Part shown: positions 1 to 11,465 of the stretch, in pieces
Numbering within the stretch: the first letter of the stretch is position 1
Layout of the letters: every line of letters starts with the position of its first letter
Origin: Magnolia sinica
Lineage: Eukaryota > Streptophyta > Magnoliopsida > Magnoliales > Magnoliaceae
Length of the DNA: 64,000 nt
Direction: 5' to 3'
NCBI RefSeq assembly: GCF_029962835.1
Contig: NC_080586.1
Span: 69,379,001 to 69,443,000 of the forward strand
Program-made: the position numbers and the translations under genes
The notes under the pieces: generated by a model
Seen by the model: the letters and a program-made list of their open reading frames with translations, nothing else
The model's database searches: none
Told to the model about the DNA's origin: nothing

Positions 1-188
1 TGAAGTGTTAGATGTTGTTGTTTTCATGCTTTCCTAGTCGTGATTCATGTATTGCTGCACTACTTGTATTGCAATGGTTTTGATTAATGGAATGCATGTT
101 GTTTACCTTTGAGTTGTGCTGTGTTGTTGTGTGGATGGATTATGTGACATAGAATCTGACAGGTTGCATCCTCTGTTGAATGTAGGGA

Positions 189-1830
189 TGCCTCCTAAGG
201 GTTCAAAGACTTCGGCCCGTCTCTCTTTGATTGAGTCGCTTGCTGGGGTTCCTCCCTTGAGCGATAGCCAGTCAGATCCGCAGGCGGGTCCATCTCGAGC
301 CGGTGTTGGGTCGACACCGATGGCTCCTCCAGTCACACCCTCGGTTCCTGAGCCGAGCCGTGCACCTTCGTCTGCTTCGCCTGTTGATAGGTTTGAGCAG
401 ATGATGTTGTTGATGCAGCAGCAGATTCAGCAGCACCAGCAGCAGGAGTTCCTCTCTTCCATGGCTGGCATCTTTGCTCAGTCAGTGGGGGCGACTCCAC
501 CTGTTTCACCTATGCCTCCATCTGGGAGCGTCAGTGTTGGCGGCACTTTCGAGCGATTCCAGCGCTTGCGACCTCCTACTTTTGCGGGTTCTCATAGACC
601 CGAGGAGGCCGAGTATTGGATAGACCGCATCTCTAAGATGCTGAGACCGCTGCACTGCTCTGAGGTCGAGCAGGTTGAGCTTGCCACCTTCATGTTTGAG
701 AAGGAGGCCAGTCTGTGGTGGGACAGTGTTCTTCGCACTGTCGAGGAAGGCTTTGAGTGGTCGTGGCAGGCGTTTGAGGCGCGCTTCCACGAGAAGTATT
801 TCCCGGTTACGTACCGACATGAGAAGGAGAGTGAGTTCCTTCGCCTCCGCCAGGGAGGGTTGTCGGTTACGGAGTATGAGAACCGGTTTACTGAGTTGGG
901 GCGGTATGTTCCTTTGATCCTGGGTGATCAGCCGATGAGGATGCGGCGTTTCTCTGAGGGACTGAGACCTGAGATCCGATCGAAGATTTGCTGTGCTAGC
1001 ATTTCTTCTTATGCGGAGCTGGTGAGCATGTCCTTGCGAGCAGAGCAGGACGGAGATAGAGCGTCCCGCATGCGAGCACCGATGGTTCCTAGGCCGCGAC
1101 CGGATTTTCAGGGTGCACCTTTCCTCGGCAAGAGGCCGCGAGCAGATTCTCCTCCTAGGCGTTCAGCGCCGCCCGCTCAGCAGATGAGAGCTGATCTTCG
1201 ATGTTCCTATTGTGGGAAGGTGGGGCACTTGGACCGTTTTTGCTTCTCCCGTATGCGAGCCGGTGGTTTTACTCCACCGCAGAGGGTTAGCCGTCCGATG
1301 CCTCAGGTTATTTCTCCTCCTCCTCTTCGATCAGCGCCAGCTCATCCATCCTTCAGACCTGCAGTTCCTGGTTTCAGGCCACCTCAGCGGCCCATGGTTC
1401 CTCCGCCGAATCGTCAGCAGCAGGCTCGTGTTCATGCGCTTTCAGCTGAAGCGCCTATATCTGACTTGGTGCCGAGGTCCTTTGAGGTGACAGCGCACAT
1501 TGAAGGTATTTCCGTTTCTATGTTAGTGGATACAGGGTCCACTACTTCTCTTATATCTTATGCGGCAGTTAGGCGTTTGGGTTTGAGATCTATTCTTATG
1601 CAAGGAGTGACGCTTATTACCGCTACGGGGATTTCCTCTGCTTTGAGCAAGCGTTGTTTGGATTGTTTGGTCGATCTGGGAAGTGGATCGATCCGTGTTG
1701 ATTTGCTAGTCGCACCGCTTTATCACTACGATGTTATTATGGGTATGGATTGGCTCACGAGGATGCGAGCTGAGATTGATTGTGAAGCTAGATCAGTGAC
1801 GATCCATGGACCTGAGGGCGAGATTGTTAC
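189..1830 (+). pseudogene. gypsy gag-protease region
   Basis: Fossil part of the gypsy element. Translation from the ATG at 189 begins MPPKGSK. A glutamine-rich stretch follows at about 405-450, then the capsid-like retrotransposon gag domain (about 560-1060; [23 protein letters not shown]), a proline-rich linker, a CCHC zinc knuckle (C-x2-C-x4-H-x4-[15 protein letters not shown], about 1201-1242), and a retropepsin with the active-site motif VDTGS (about 1525-1545) and the later IMGMDWL motif. An upstream in-frame ATG at 116 exists, but the MPPK start fits the family better. Confidence 0.88.
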
Positions 1831-1929
1831 TTTCCCAGTTCAGGTCAGTTACCCTCTTCGTATTGATTTTTACTCTTCTCTGTTGGAGAGTTCGGCCGAA
1901 TCGGCGTTGGTTGGTACGCCGGTAGTTCA

Positions 1930-4780
1930 GGAGTTTGAAGATGTGTTTGAGTCGATTCCTGGATTACCTCCTCAGCGTGAGATTGATTTTGCTATCGATC
2001 TTATGCCTGGTGCGGCGCCCATTTCTTTACCCACCTATCGTATGCCTCTGAGTGAAATGGAGGAGTTGAGGAAGCAGATAGATGACTTGCTGGATTTGGG
2101 TTTTATTCGGCCCAGTGTGTCTCCTTGGGGAGCACCTGTTTTGTTTGTGAAGAAGAAGGATGGTTCCTTGCGATTGTGTATTGATTATCGCAGTTGAACT
2201 TCTGGTAATCGTGAAGAATAAGTACCATTTGCCCAGGATTGATGACTGTTTGATCGATTGAAGGGGGCACGGTACTTTTCGAAGGTTGATCTGCGGTCAG
2301 GGTATCATCAATTGTGCGTCAAGGATGGGGACGTGCGGAAGACCGCTAGGACCAGCTTCGGTCATTATAAGTTCCTTGTGATGTCGTTCGGTCGATGAAC
2401 GCACCGGCCGTGTTCATAGATCCGATGAATAGGGTGTTTGGCCATTCCTGCTCCGATTCGTCATTGTCTTTATCGATGACATCTTGGTTTATTCGGCCGG
2501 GCAGAGCACGAGGAGCACTTAAGAGCGGTTTTGGATACTCTTAGGGAGCATTAGCTTTTCGCACAGTTCAAGAAGTGTGATTTATGGAAAGAGAAAGTCA
2601 AGTTCGTGGGACATGTGGTATCCAAGGAAGGAATAGCCGTCGACCTTGCCAAGGTAGGTGCAGTGCAGGACGTTCGGTTACCGAGGTAAGGAGTTTTCTA
2701 GGTCTTGCAGGCTATTATCGACGCTTTATTCAGAACTTCTCGAAGATTGGCCGTTGTCGCAATTGACACGGAAGGATTTGAAGTTTGCTTGGAATGAGCG
2801 GTGGAGTTAGCTTTTCAGGAGTGAAGGATAAGTTGACGTCCGCCCCTGTGCTAGTATTGCGAGCAAGGGGTTAAGTATATTATATATACCGACGCCTCTC
2901 GCGTTGGTCTGGGTTGTATCCTTATGCAGAAGGACGGGGTGATTGCTTATGCTTCGCGTCAGTTAAGGAAACACGAAGAGAATTACCCTACGCACGACCT
3001 GGAATTAGCAGCTGTCATCTTCGCATTAAAGCTTTGGAGACATTACCTCTATGGTGAGGAGTTCGAGCTCTTTTGCGACCACAAGAGCCTTAAGTATATT
3101 TTCACGCAGCGTGATTTGAATATGAGGCAGCGCAGATGGATGGAAACATTGAAGGACTTTAAGTTCGATGTTTCTTACCATCCGGGCAAGGCGAACCTTG
3201 TGGCAGATGCGTTGAGTCGCAAGAAGGCTATTGAGTTTGCGGCTCCGCTGATGATAGCAGAGTGGGATATGTTGGAGTTCGTGCGCGATTTTGAGCAGAA
3301 GCTTACGGTGGTTGAGCCGTATGAGGTTATCGCACACATTCGTGTACAACCCCTTATCGACGAGAGGATCGTTGCAGCTCAGGCAGATGATGAGCTTTTG
3401 GTGAAGATGAGGCAGCGGGTCCGACTAGAGTGTTAGTTCTGATGGGGGCCTACGTTTTCGTGGCCGGTTATGTGTTCCTGACATCCCTGACTTGAGACGT
3501 GAGGTTCTCGAGTTAGCCCATAGTTCTAAACTTGCGATGCATCCAGGTAGCACGAAGATGTATCAGGATATGAAGAGGTCTTATTGGTGGGACAATATGA
3601 AGGTCCAAATTGCTGAATTTGTTTCTCGTTGTCTCACTTGCCAGCAGGTCAAGGTAGAGCATCGCCGACCTCCTGGGTTGCTGCAGCCCATGCCCATAGC
3701 TGAATGGAAGTGGGATTTCATCTCTATGGATTTTATTTCTGGGTTGCTGAGGACGAGGAAGGGATTTGACTCTATTTGGGTGATCGTCGATCGATTAACG
3801 AAGTCGGCGCATTTCTTACCGATCGAGTCACAAACTTCGCAGACGAGTTGGCTAGGTTGTATATCAAGGAGATAGTGCGTCTGCATGGAGTTTCCCTGGA
3901 GATTGTGTCTGATAGAGACACGCGTTTTACATCTATCTTTTGGACTCGTATCCAGGAAGCAATGGGTGTGAAACTGAAGTTCAGCACCGCGTTTCATCCG
4001 CAAATAGATGGGCAGACGGAGCACGTGAATCAAGTCCTGGAGGATATGTTGCGAGCTTGTGTTTTGGATTTCAAAGACAGTTGGGATGATTGTCTTTAGT
4101 ATGCAGAGTTCGCGTATAATAATAGTTTCCAGGCGAGTATCGGCATGGCTCCCTATGAGGCGTTGTATGGTCGCCCGTGCAGAGCACCACATTGTTGGGC
4201 AGAAATTGGTGAGCGTAGTTTGCTTGGCCCGGAGTTGGTGCAGGTGACTTCAGAGAAGGTTGACATCATTCGACGTCGACTTCTGACAGCGCAGAGTAGG
4301 CAGAAGAGTTATGCTGATACGAGGCGTCGACCGTTTGAGTTTGAGGTTGGAGACCACGTGTTTTTGAAGGTCTCTCCTATGAAGGGAGTTCTGCGGTTCG
4401 GTAAGAAGGGGAAGCTGACACCGAGATTTATTGGTCCATTTCAAGTTCTGGATCGAGTGGGAGCGGTAGCATACCGCCTTGCTTTGCCCACACCTCTTGC
4501 AGGCGTGCATAACGTATTTCATGTTTCTATGGTGAAGAAATACGTTCCTGATCCTTCGCATATTATCAGTTGGGAGCAAGTGCAGTTGAGTGAGGATGCC
4601 ACTTATGTACTACGACCGACGCGTATTCTGGATAGGAAGGAGCAGGTATTGCATAGCAAGATTATCCCTCTTGTGAAGGTGTTATAGACGCATCATGGGG
4701 TGGAAGAGGCTACTTGGGAATCTGAAGCTGAGGTCAGGAAGACCTACCCTCTGATCCTTGAGGCTTATATGAAGGTATGA
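1930..4780 (+). pseudogene. gypsy pol region (RT, RNase H, integrase, chromodomain-like tail)
   Basis: Fossil polymerase region. Reverse transcriptase begins near 1930 ([47 protein letters not shown]). RNase H lies at about 2890-3330 ([34 protein letters not shown]). Integrase lies at about 3490-4300: HHCC finger (H-x-HPGSTKMYQD, CLTCQQ), core with ISMDFISGL and the DRDTRFTS block, then the C-terminal beta domain (DHVFLKVSPMKGV, GPFQVLDRVG). A chromodomain-like tail lies at about 4580-4770. This section carries most of the breaks of the element, so no functional polyprotein is expected. Confidence 0.9.
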
Positions 4781-4800
4781 ATTTTGAGGACGAAATTTTC

Positions 4801-4815
4801 TTTAAGGGGGGTAGA
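4801..4815 (+). other. polypurine tract
   Basis: TTTAAGGGGGGTAGA directly precedes the TGTAACG start of the 3' LTR. It is the expected plus-strand priming site and fixes the orientation of the element. Confidence 0.85.
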
Positions 4816-4816
4816 T

Positions 4817-7800
4817 TGTAACGACCTTGGAATTTTTTGTGCTAATCTTTCCTTAAGTAGTTGTTTTGGGGTAATTAGCGCTATACTCGATTGCTTGTGA
4901 AATTCGCATCAATCACTTTAAATTGTATCTGCATGGCTCTAAACTTGTAGATTAGTTAGCGCTACGTTACTCTGAAATCTGGGATCCATCGTTAAATCCA
5001 GTTGTTCTGGAAAATTTTTGGAAGATCTGGATCGGACCTGGACCGCGCGTCGAAAGTCCGATGGTGATGATCTTAGGCTGTTGCGGTCACCGAGTTGGGC
5101 TTGACCATCACCTCGAAAATCAAGTCCATGTGATGTTCTAGGTCGATTTGATTGAGTTCGGAGTGAAGAGTGTGAGAACGGTTGGAATTTAAAGTTTTTA
5201 TGAAATCTGAGTCGTGTCGCTTGCGTGACGATTTTAAGCAATCTGACCGTTGGATTCTGACCCAATTTCACCCTCTGATCATGATAGTTGGTCCAGGCAT
5301 ATCTAGTGCTTGTGGACCTGATCGAGATTCCGTGACCGTTGAATTAAGTGTGGTCCACCACGACTGATCTGAAGAGCCGGTCGGTACGAAAACTCAGCCT
5401 GACCTAGATCCATGGTCAATGAGCTTAAGTCCAACCTTTCATGGTTATAGGCCCACCAGAAGTGCTTCGTTGGATCAAGAAAGGCATGCTTTGGTTATAA
5501 CCTAAGTATACCTTGTCCCTGGGATTATTTTCATCAATAATAGGCCTATTTATAGTCCTTAAACCCTAGCCCTCTTTTCCATACGAATTTTCTCTAACCC
5601 TAGCTTGGAAAGAGAGTGGAAAAGAGAGAGAAAGTGAGAGAGATAAGTGGTGAATCATCTTGGATTCTTCCTTGTTCTTCTTCATCTTTGAACCTTCACT
5701 TTGAATCGTTCTTCTGACAGTTCTGAGTTCAATTTGGAGTAAGTTAACCTAACCCTAATCTGTGTTGGAGCTTAGATTAGACTTGGTGTTGTTGTATCTC
5801 ATTTCTATCCTTGTTTTAGGGTATCCTATCGTCGTTGACGAAGACAACTCGTCTAAATCAGTTCGGTGTTCTTTCCTTGCTTAAGGTGCGGACTTTAAGT
5901 GTATAGGTTATGGTTTTCAAGGCTTTCAACGCCAGTTAGTGATTTATTCTTGTTATGGATGAGATTTCGCATGCCAAATGTTGTGTTTACGTTGCTTTCC
6001 TGATATGCATGTGCTATATTGAGATTTGTGTATTCTATGTGTATTTATAAAGTACCGTATACGTATAAAATATGCACTTATGTTTGCCATGATTATTTGT
6101 CATGTATGTATGCTAGATGCATGTATGACAACTCCTTGGTAAAAGGAATTGTCTAAATGCATGTATTTCAACATACGTCATGTATGTTGTTCCATGTATG
6201 CTAAGTGTTTGTAGAAATGCATGAATGATCTAAAGTGTAAATTATTACACTAATTGCGGGCGTTGAGAAGTGATTCTCAACACTCCTATTGATGTGCATG
6301 ATTTCCTTTATGCAAGTTACATTCCATGTTATTTAAATTCAAGCATTCCTATGCTTACATTTATGTTAAGTTGATATTCTTCAAGTACTTATGTACCATG
6401 ATTTAAGTTGTTGTTCCATTACTGTTTTACATTCCTTATGAATATCTGTTGTAGTATAAGGTGTTTGGGACTATGCCTTAGTCCAGGAAATCGGTAATCC
6501 GTCTTATGTTCGTGGTTGAGATTGCTTTCACCACGTAGGACGTATTAGACGAACCCGAGTCGTATTAGAGTTGTCGGTAGTGGTTTGGCCACACGGAGTG
6601 TTTGCGCACTCTATGTCGCTCAACTCAACGTGCGCTCGCGCTAGTCGAGTTCGTCAAGTAACCCGATTGTCCGATGTATGTTCACCATGTATGGACGCTA
6701 TTGCTTGAATCTAGGGTACCGAACTCACTAGTGAAATCCTATTAACCATGGTACCTTGATCCGCTAAGACTCATGAGCCGGACATGGTGGTATGGGACAC
6801 CGTGGTCGAGCTGTCGGCCTATGCTGGGGTGACGAGCCTCCCCGTAGTGACCAGTGATCAACTAAACTCGTGAGCCGATTATGGTGGTATGGGACACTAT
6901 ATTCGTGCTGTCGGCCTACATTGATTGGTGACGAGCCCTTTGTAGTGACCTCGAGCATACCCGGATACCGCAAGGAGGTGACGAGCCGAACTGTGGTAGC
7001 AAGGGCATGAAAGGCGTGCATTGATTGGTGACGAGCCCTTTGCTACGACCTCAAATATATGATCGTATGAGATGTCTAGGATTGACGACCCTAGTATGGA
7101 TTACTGTTTGGATGGTGATATGAGGAAGGTATCTTAGCTTCCCAATCCTGCTGTGTGAAATGGACTAATAACAACTTGGTAATCATATCCATGCACCGCA
7201 TTTGCATGTGCTTTGTAGATGTGGCGTACTTTGAGGCGATGTCATGCGTAACGTAAGATGAAGACGCTGAGGGTGTACGCGTGAGGGCACGCATCATTTC
7301 GCATACATCCTTGCATTAACAAGAGTACTTAGGATTTATTTAATTGTTCTGCTTTATCATTACTGTTTGATTGAACTGATAACATGTTAACCAGTGCCTT
7401 ATTGTTCCACTGAGTTGATCACTCACTCCCACGGTTCTGGGGCAGTGTTAAACACCTACCAGACTCTGTCTTAGGCTCTGATGTTGCAAATGTGGATGCG
7501 GCTTTTGAGGCAGAGCGGGAGCTGGATGATGATGAGACTGCGTTCTCTTATATGCAGTTTTCAGACGGGTTCTAGCGAGCCTTGGTCTGATGCGCGGGAT
7601 CTCTAGGATTATTTTGGGAATTTAAATGATGTAACTTGATACTTAAATTTTGATAAGTAACACTTTCATACGACCTGGTTTGTATATGTACTTCAGGGAT
7701 TTACACTTGTACACATATTTTTCTATAAGTCTTCCGCTTGCTTTATTCACTTATCCCTGAATCATATTTGTGTTTTGGCTTAATCTATTCCATGTTTTAT

Positions 7801-7906
7801 GCACTAATACAGTCAACATACATCCATCATTAAATATGTTGCATAAGTGATGTTTTGGAACTCGGGAGCTGAGTTATGCTCGACCCCCGAATTTCAGAGC
7901 GTTACA
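4817..7906 (+). repeat. 3' LTR of the gypsy element (3090 bp)
   Basis: Begins TGTAACG right after the polypurine tract and ends CGTTACA, so the ends are inverted repeats. A TATA-like CTATTTATAG lies near 5546-5555, followed by a pyrimidine/purine-rich leader (about 5580-5650). Near the 3' end (6760-7060) are imperfect subrepeats built around GATGGTGGTATGGGAC-like and GTGACGAGCC units. The downstream flank starts ATAAC; the matching left duplication is outside the window. Confidence 0.88.
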
Positions 7907-8710
7907 ATAACTACTTTAATATGATGATCAGCACTGTCCAAACATTGTCCATGTAAATCAACGGCTAAAAATTGTTGGTTAGTTACTCGAACATGATCTT
8001 GTGCTTGTGGCCCATCCAACACTTAGAATTTCATCATTTTCGGGGAAAGCGTATATTTCAGCGGGCTTATTACAATCATTGTGTTAAACATTACATACGT
8101 CACTAATTAGGGATATTAAAGTTGATTTATAAATTAAATTCAAACCCTAGTTATATCAAATAGTTGCATGTGTAACATGTCTTGTACTAGATGTGCCACT
8201 GTACAACATCACCTTACATACACTACGTATGTCACAATTCAACTTCATGGCCAAACGGGCACCAAATAGGCACTTATTCCTGTGACTAAGAATTTTTCCA
8301 AAAATGTCTTTTCCAACAATAAATTGAAAATTAAATCCTAAATTTTTAAAAAGATTTTGTTGAAAAATAAAAAGAAAATTTAATATTTTTATTTCCACAA
8401 TTTTTTGGAAGTAATGTTTTTCAAAAACATATTTCCTTCCCTATGCTTTCCATGATTACAAACAGACTTATTTTAGGTGTAGTCCAGATCCTCCATTCTC
8501 GGAAACATGGCATTTTCATTGAGCCATGTCATCGTCGATGACATTTTTGTAAAAGTGCCAAAGATGTCATCATTGATAACATGACCCAATGAAATTTCAG
8601 GGAATGGAAATTCTTATTCCTCAGCATTAGAATATCTAGATTCATAAAAAATTAGCCGTACACAAAGCTCCATAAGCTACACCAATAGGAACAAAATAAA
8701 AAATAAAGTA
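7907..8710. other. AT-rich spacer
   Basis: No gene, tRNA or clear transposon end recognised. A short near-palindromic patch lies around 8500-8560 (ATGTCATC/GATGACAT). Confidence 0.5.
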
Positions 8711-10460
8711 GATTTTGACTTTACTGGCATCGTTGTATGGTCAAAATCTTGAAAGAGATTCACCTTCCAAATATTCCGAAGGTAGCCTTGTGACAGGTCT
8801 TGAGAAGTTTTTTAGACCAAAATGTCATTGTCCTTGGTTCAGTAGTTGTACGTTTTTTGAGTGAATAAGAAGTTTTGTCATATTTAATACTGAGAAATTG
8901 ATGTGGACGGAAGTTTTTTTGGGCATGGGCAACGCCCAACTCGTGGGGCCCACATTGATGTATGTGTATAATCCATGCTTCCCATCCTTTTTGCCGTGTC
9001 ATTTTAGGGCTAGGGCCCAAATATCAACCTGATCCAAAGCTCGTGTGGGCCACATAATAGAAAATAATGGTGACAATGGCACCCATTGTTGAAATTTTTT
9101 AGGTTCACTTTGATGTTTGTTAGAAGTGGACACTTTATGAGCCCATGACGAGCCGATCGATAAGGTGGACGGAATGGGTCACCCCATTGTAGGCCTTGAC
9201 CCCAATTATTTAAAAATAATCAAGTTATTAATTACATCAACCTCACAACCACGACCCTTCCTACATTATAACCACGACGTCCCTTACGACATTACAACCA
9301 CGACCCTTACCACATTACTACCATGAACATTTTTACATTACATCCACAACCGTTACAAACCCTTATCACATTAAAACCACGACCCTTACCAACCCTTACC
9401 ATGTTACAACCACAAGCCTTACCATGTTACAACTACAACCTTTACCACATTACAACCACCGCTCCGACCTTTATAACATGCAACCTCAACCCTGAATGTT
9501 ATTTTTATCTAATATTATTTAAAAATAATCAAGTTATTAATGAAATGAACCTTATAACCCTGACCTGACCTTGACCCTCAACAAATGACAACCTCGAGTT
9601 CCTGTCATTAATAACTTAATTATATATATATTTTTAATAATAGTAGATAGCTAGAAACAATATTTAGGCCGAGGTTGTCATGTTATAAAGTCCAGGGTCG
9701 TGGTTGTAATGTGGTAAGAGTCGTGGTTGTAATATAGTGAGGGTTTATAAGGGTCGTAGTTGTAACGTAGTAAGGGTAGTAGTTGTAACGTGGTAAGGGT
9801 TAGTAAGGGTCATGGTTGTAATGTAGTAAGGGTTGTAGTTGTGATGGGGTAAGGGTTGTGGTTGTAATATAGTAATGGTCATGGTTAAAATGTATTAAGG
9901 GTTGTGGTTGTCAGGTCGATGTAATTAATAACTTAACTATTTTTAAATAATAGGGGTCGAGGGCCATAATCGGGTGATTTGTTCTGTCCACCTTGTCGGT
10001 CAGCTCGCCATGGGCTTAAAAAGCCCTCACTTAGGCAGCGTCCACTTCTAACAAACATCACAGTGAGCTTGGAAAGTTTTAACATTGGGTGCCATTGTCA
10101 CCATTATTTTCTATTATGTGGCCCCGCGAGCTCTGGATCAGGCTAATATTTGGGATCTAGTCCTAAAATGACACGATAAAAAGGATGGGCGGTGTGGATT
10201 ATACACATACATTAACATGGGCCATACGAGTTGGGCCTTGCCCACGCCCAAAAAGGCTTCCGTTCACATCACTTTCTCAGCATTAAATATGATGTAACTT
10301 CTTATTTACTAAAAAAACGTATAATCACTGAACCAAGGATAAGGGCAATTTAGTCTAAAAAACTTCTTAAGACCTGTCAGAAGGCTACCCTCGGAATATT
10401 TGAAAGGTCGAATCTCTTTCAAAAATTTCATCATACAAGGAGGATAGTACGTTGAAAATC
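8711..10460. mobile_element. 1.75-kb foldback element with minisatellite core
   Basis: The first ~500 bases and the last ~480 bases are imperfect inverted copies: GAAAGAGATTC at about 8752 pairs with GAATCTCTTTC near 10421, and the pairing continues inwards through the GGCCCACATTGATGTATGTG block (8957-8976) against its complement near 10206. The centre (9240-9930) is a palindromic minisatellite: CCACGACCCTTACCACATTA-like units on the left half, then the complementary GTAATGTGGTAAGGGTCGTGG-type units on the right half. No transposase reading frame is visible, so it is non-autonomous. Superfamily uncertain. Confidence 0.75.
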
Positions 10461-10485
10461 CCAAAATAAAATTATTGGTTTAACC

Positions 10486-11098
10486 AGAAGCAGATTAGCT
10501 AGTGTACCACACACCAACGATATAGCTGATGCGGGTACGTGCAGTGCGAAGACGAGCACGGACGCTCCTCGAGCTCTGAGTTGTACTAACTGTTCAAAGG
10601 AGATCAAAATTACATTGCCCTCAAAATGATGTATTTATTATATCTACACTGTTCATCCATTTTTCGAGATCATTTTAGAGTATGATCAAAAAAATGAATC
10701 ATATCAAAAGCTAAACTGGGCCACACCACAAATAATAGCGGCATAATGATTTTCACCGTTAAAACATTCGTAGGGCCCACCATATCATTTATTTTCCATC
10801 TAATCTATTTATAAGGTCACAAAGACCTGCATGAACAGGAAAAACAAATATCATATTGATCTAAAACTTCTATGACCCCAAAAGGGTTTCAATGGTAGCC
10901 GTTCACTCCCCACTTCTTTTTGAAGTGCGGTCCACTTGATCTTTAGATCTGTCCTATTTTTCAGCTCAATCCTTATGAGGAGCTCGCGAAATGGATGGAC
11001 GGTTTGCATATAACACATACTTCACGATGGGACTCACTTGGTGACGTCAACACACAAGCTAGATCGCTGGTGTATGGTACACTAGCCAATCCGCTTCC
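10486..11098. mobile_element. MULE-like MITE, family A
   Basis: Terminal inverted repeats AGAAGCAGATTAGCTAGTGT (left) and the complement of ACACTAGCCAATCCGCTTCC (right), the family A end GGAAGCGGATTGGCT. The inner arms are also inverted copies (GTGGGCCACACC-type, TTGATCTAAAACTTCTATGA). The flanks do not show a convincing 9-bp duplication here. No coding capacity. Confidence 0.7.
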
Positions 11099-11286
11099 GA
11101 TAAACTATATACATCATGGCGGGTCCACAGAGCTTTGACACCAGCTAGCTAGCTGGTGTTTGGGTCACTAGCGAAACTGCATCCGCCTCCGATGGCCCAT
11201 TACTAAATTATCCCACTGCATGACCACAGGTTTTAGGCTACTGCATGTACGGCCCAGCCCTCATCAGAGAAAAAAGAAATGTGATG

Positions 11287-11414
11287 GGTCAAAGTCAAAC
11301 TATAACGATCCATCCCTTCCCAATTGGCGAGCTGCAAAGTCAAACCAGCCCCATCACTGTGGTCTGCTGGCCTCATCGGCCCCTCACAACACACGCAAAC
11401 ATTCCTATAAAAAC
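11287..11414 (+). promoter_or_regulatory. gene 1 promoter: W-box cores and TATA box
   Basis: TATA box CTATAAAAAC at 11405-11414, 52 bases before the chosen start codon, with a CT-repeat leader (about 11446-11461). Three [A/G]GTCAA motifs (11287-11292, 11293-11298, 11338-11343) are the complement of the WRKY W-box core TTGAC[C/T]. They suggest, but do not prove, WRKY/stress control, which fits a defence-type inhibitor. Confidence 0.6.
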
Positions 11415-11465
11415 ACCCGCCGCTCAGCCTCTCTAATCCTTACACCCTCTCTCTCTCTCTCAACA

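Larger units (their letters stand above)
1..7906 (+). mobile_element. Ty3/gypsy chromovirus (Tekay/Del-like), 3' part, broken
   Basis: Long terminal repeat retrotransposon whose 5' LTR lies left of the window. Parts in order: 5' untranslated leader (1-188), gag with a CCHC zinc knuckle, aspartic protease, reverse transcriptase, RNase H, integrase with an HHCC finger, and a C-terminal chromodomain-like tail, then polypurine tract and 3' LTR. The integrase core (YWWDNMK, CLTCQQVK, WVIVDRLTKSAHF) and the tail motif RILDRKEQVL are those I know from plant Tekay/Del chromoviruses. The reading frame is broken, with roughly ten breaks, mostly in reverse transcriptase, so the copy is a fossil. Age cannot be read from LTR divergence because only one LTR is visible. 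Confidence 0.93.

Noticed and set aside
11220-11465. Upstream ATG extending gene 1 by 82 residues
   Set aside because: The TATA box and CT-rich leader lie inside the extension, and the ATG at 11466 starts a typical signal peptide as in genes 2 and 5.
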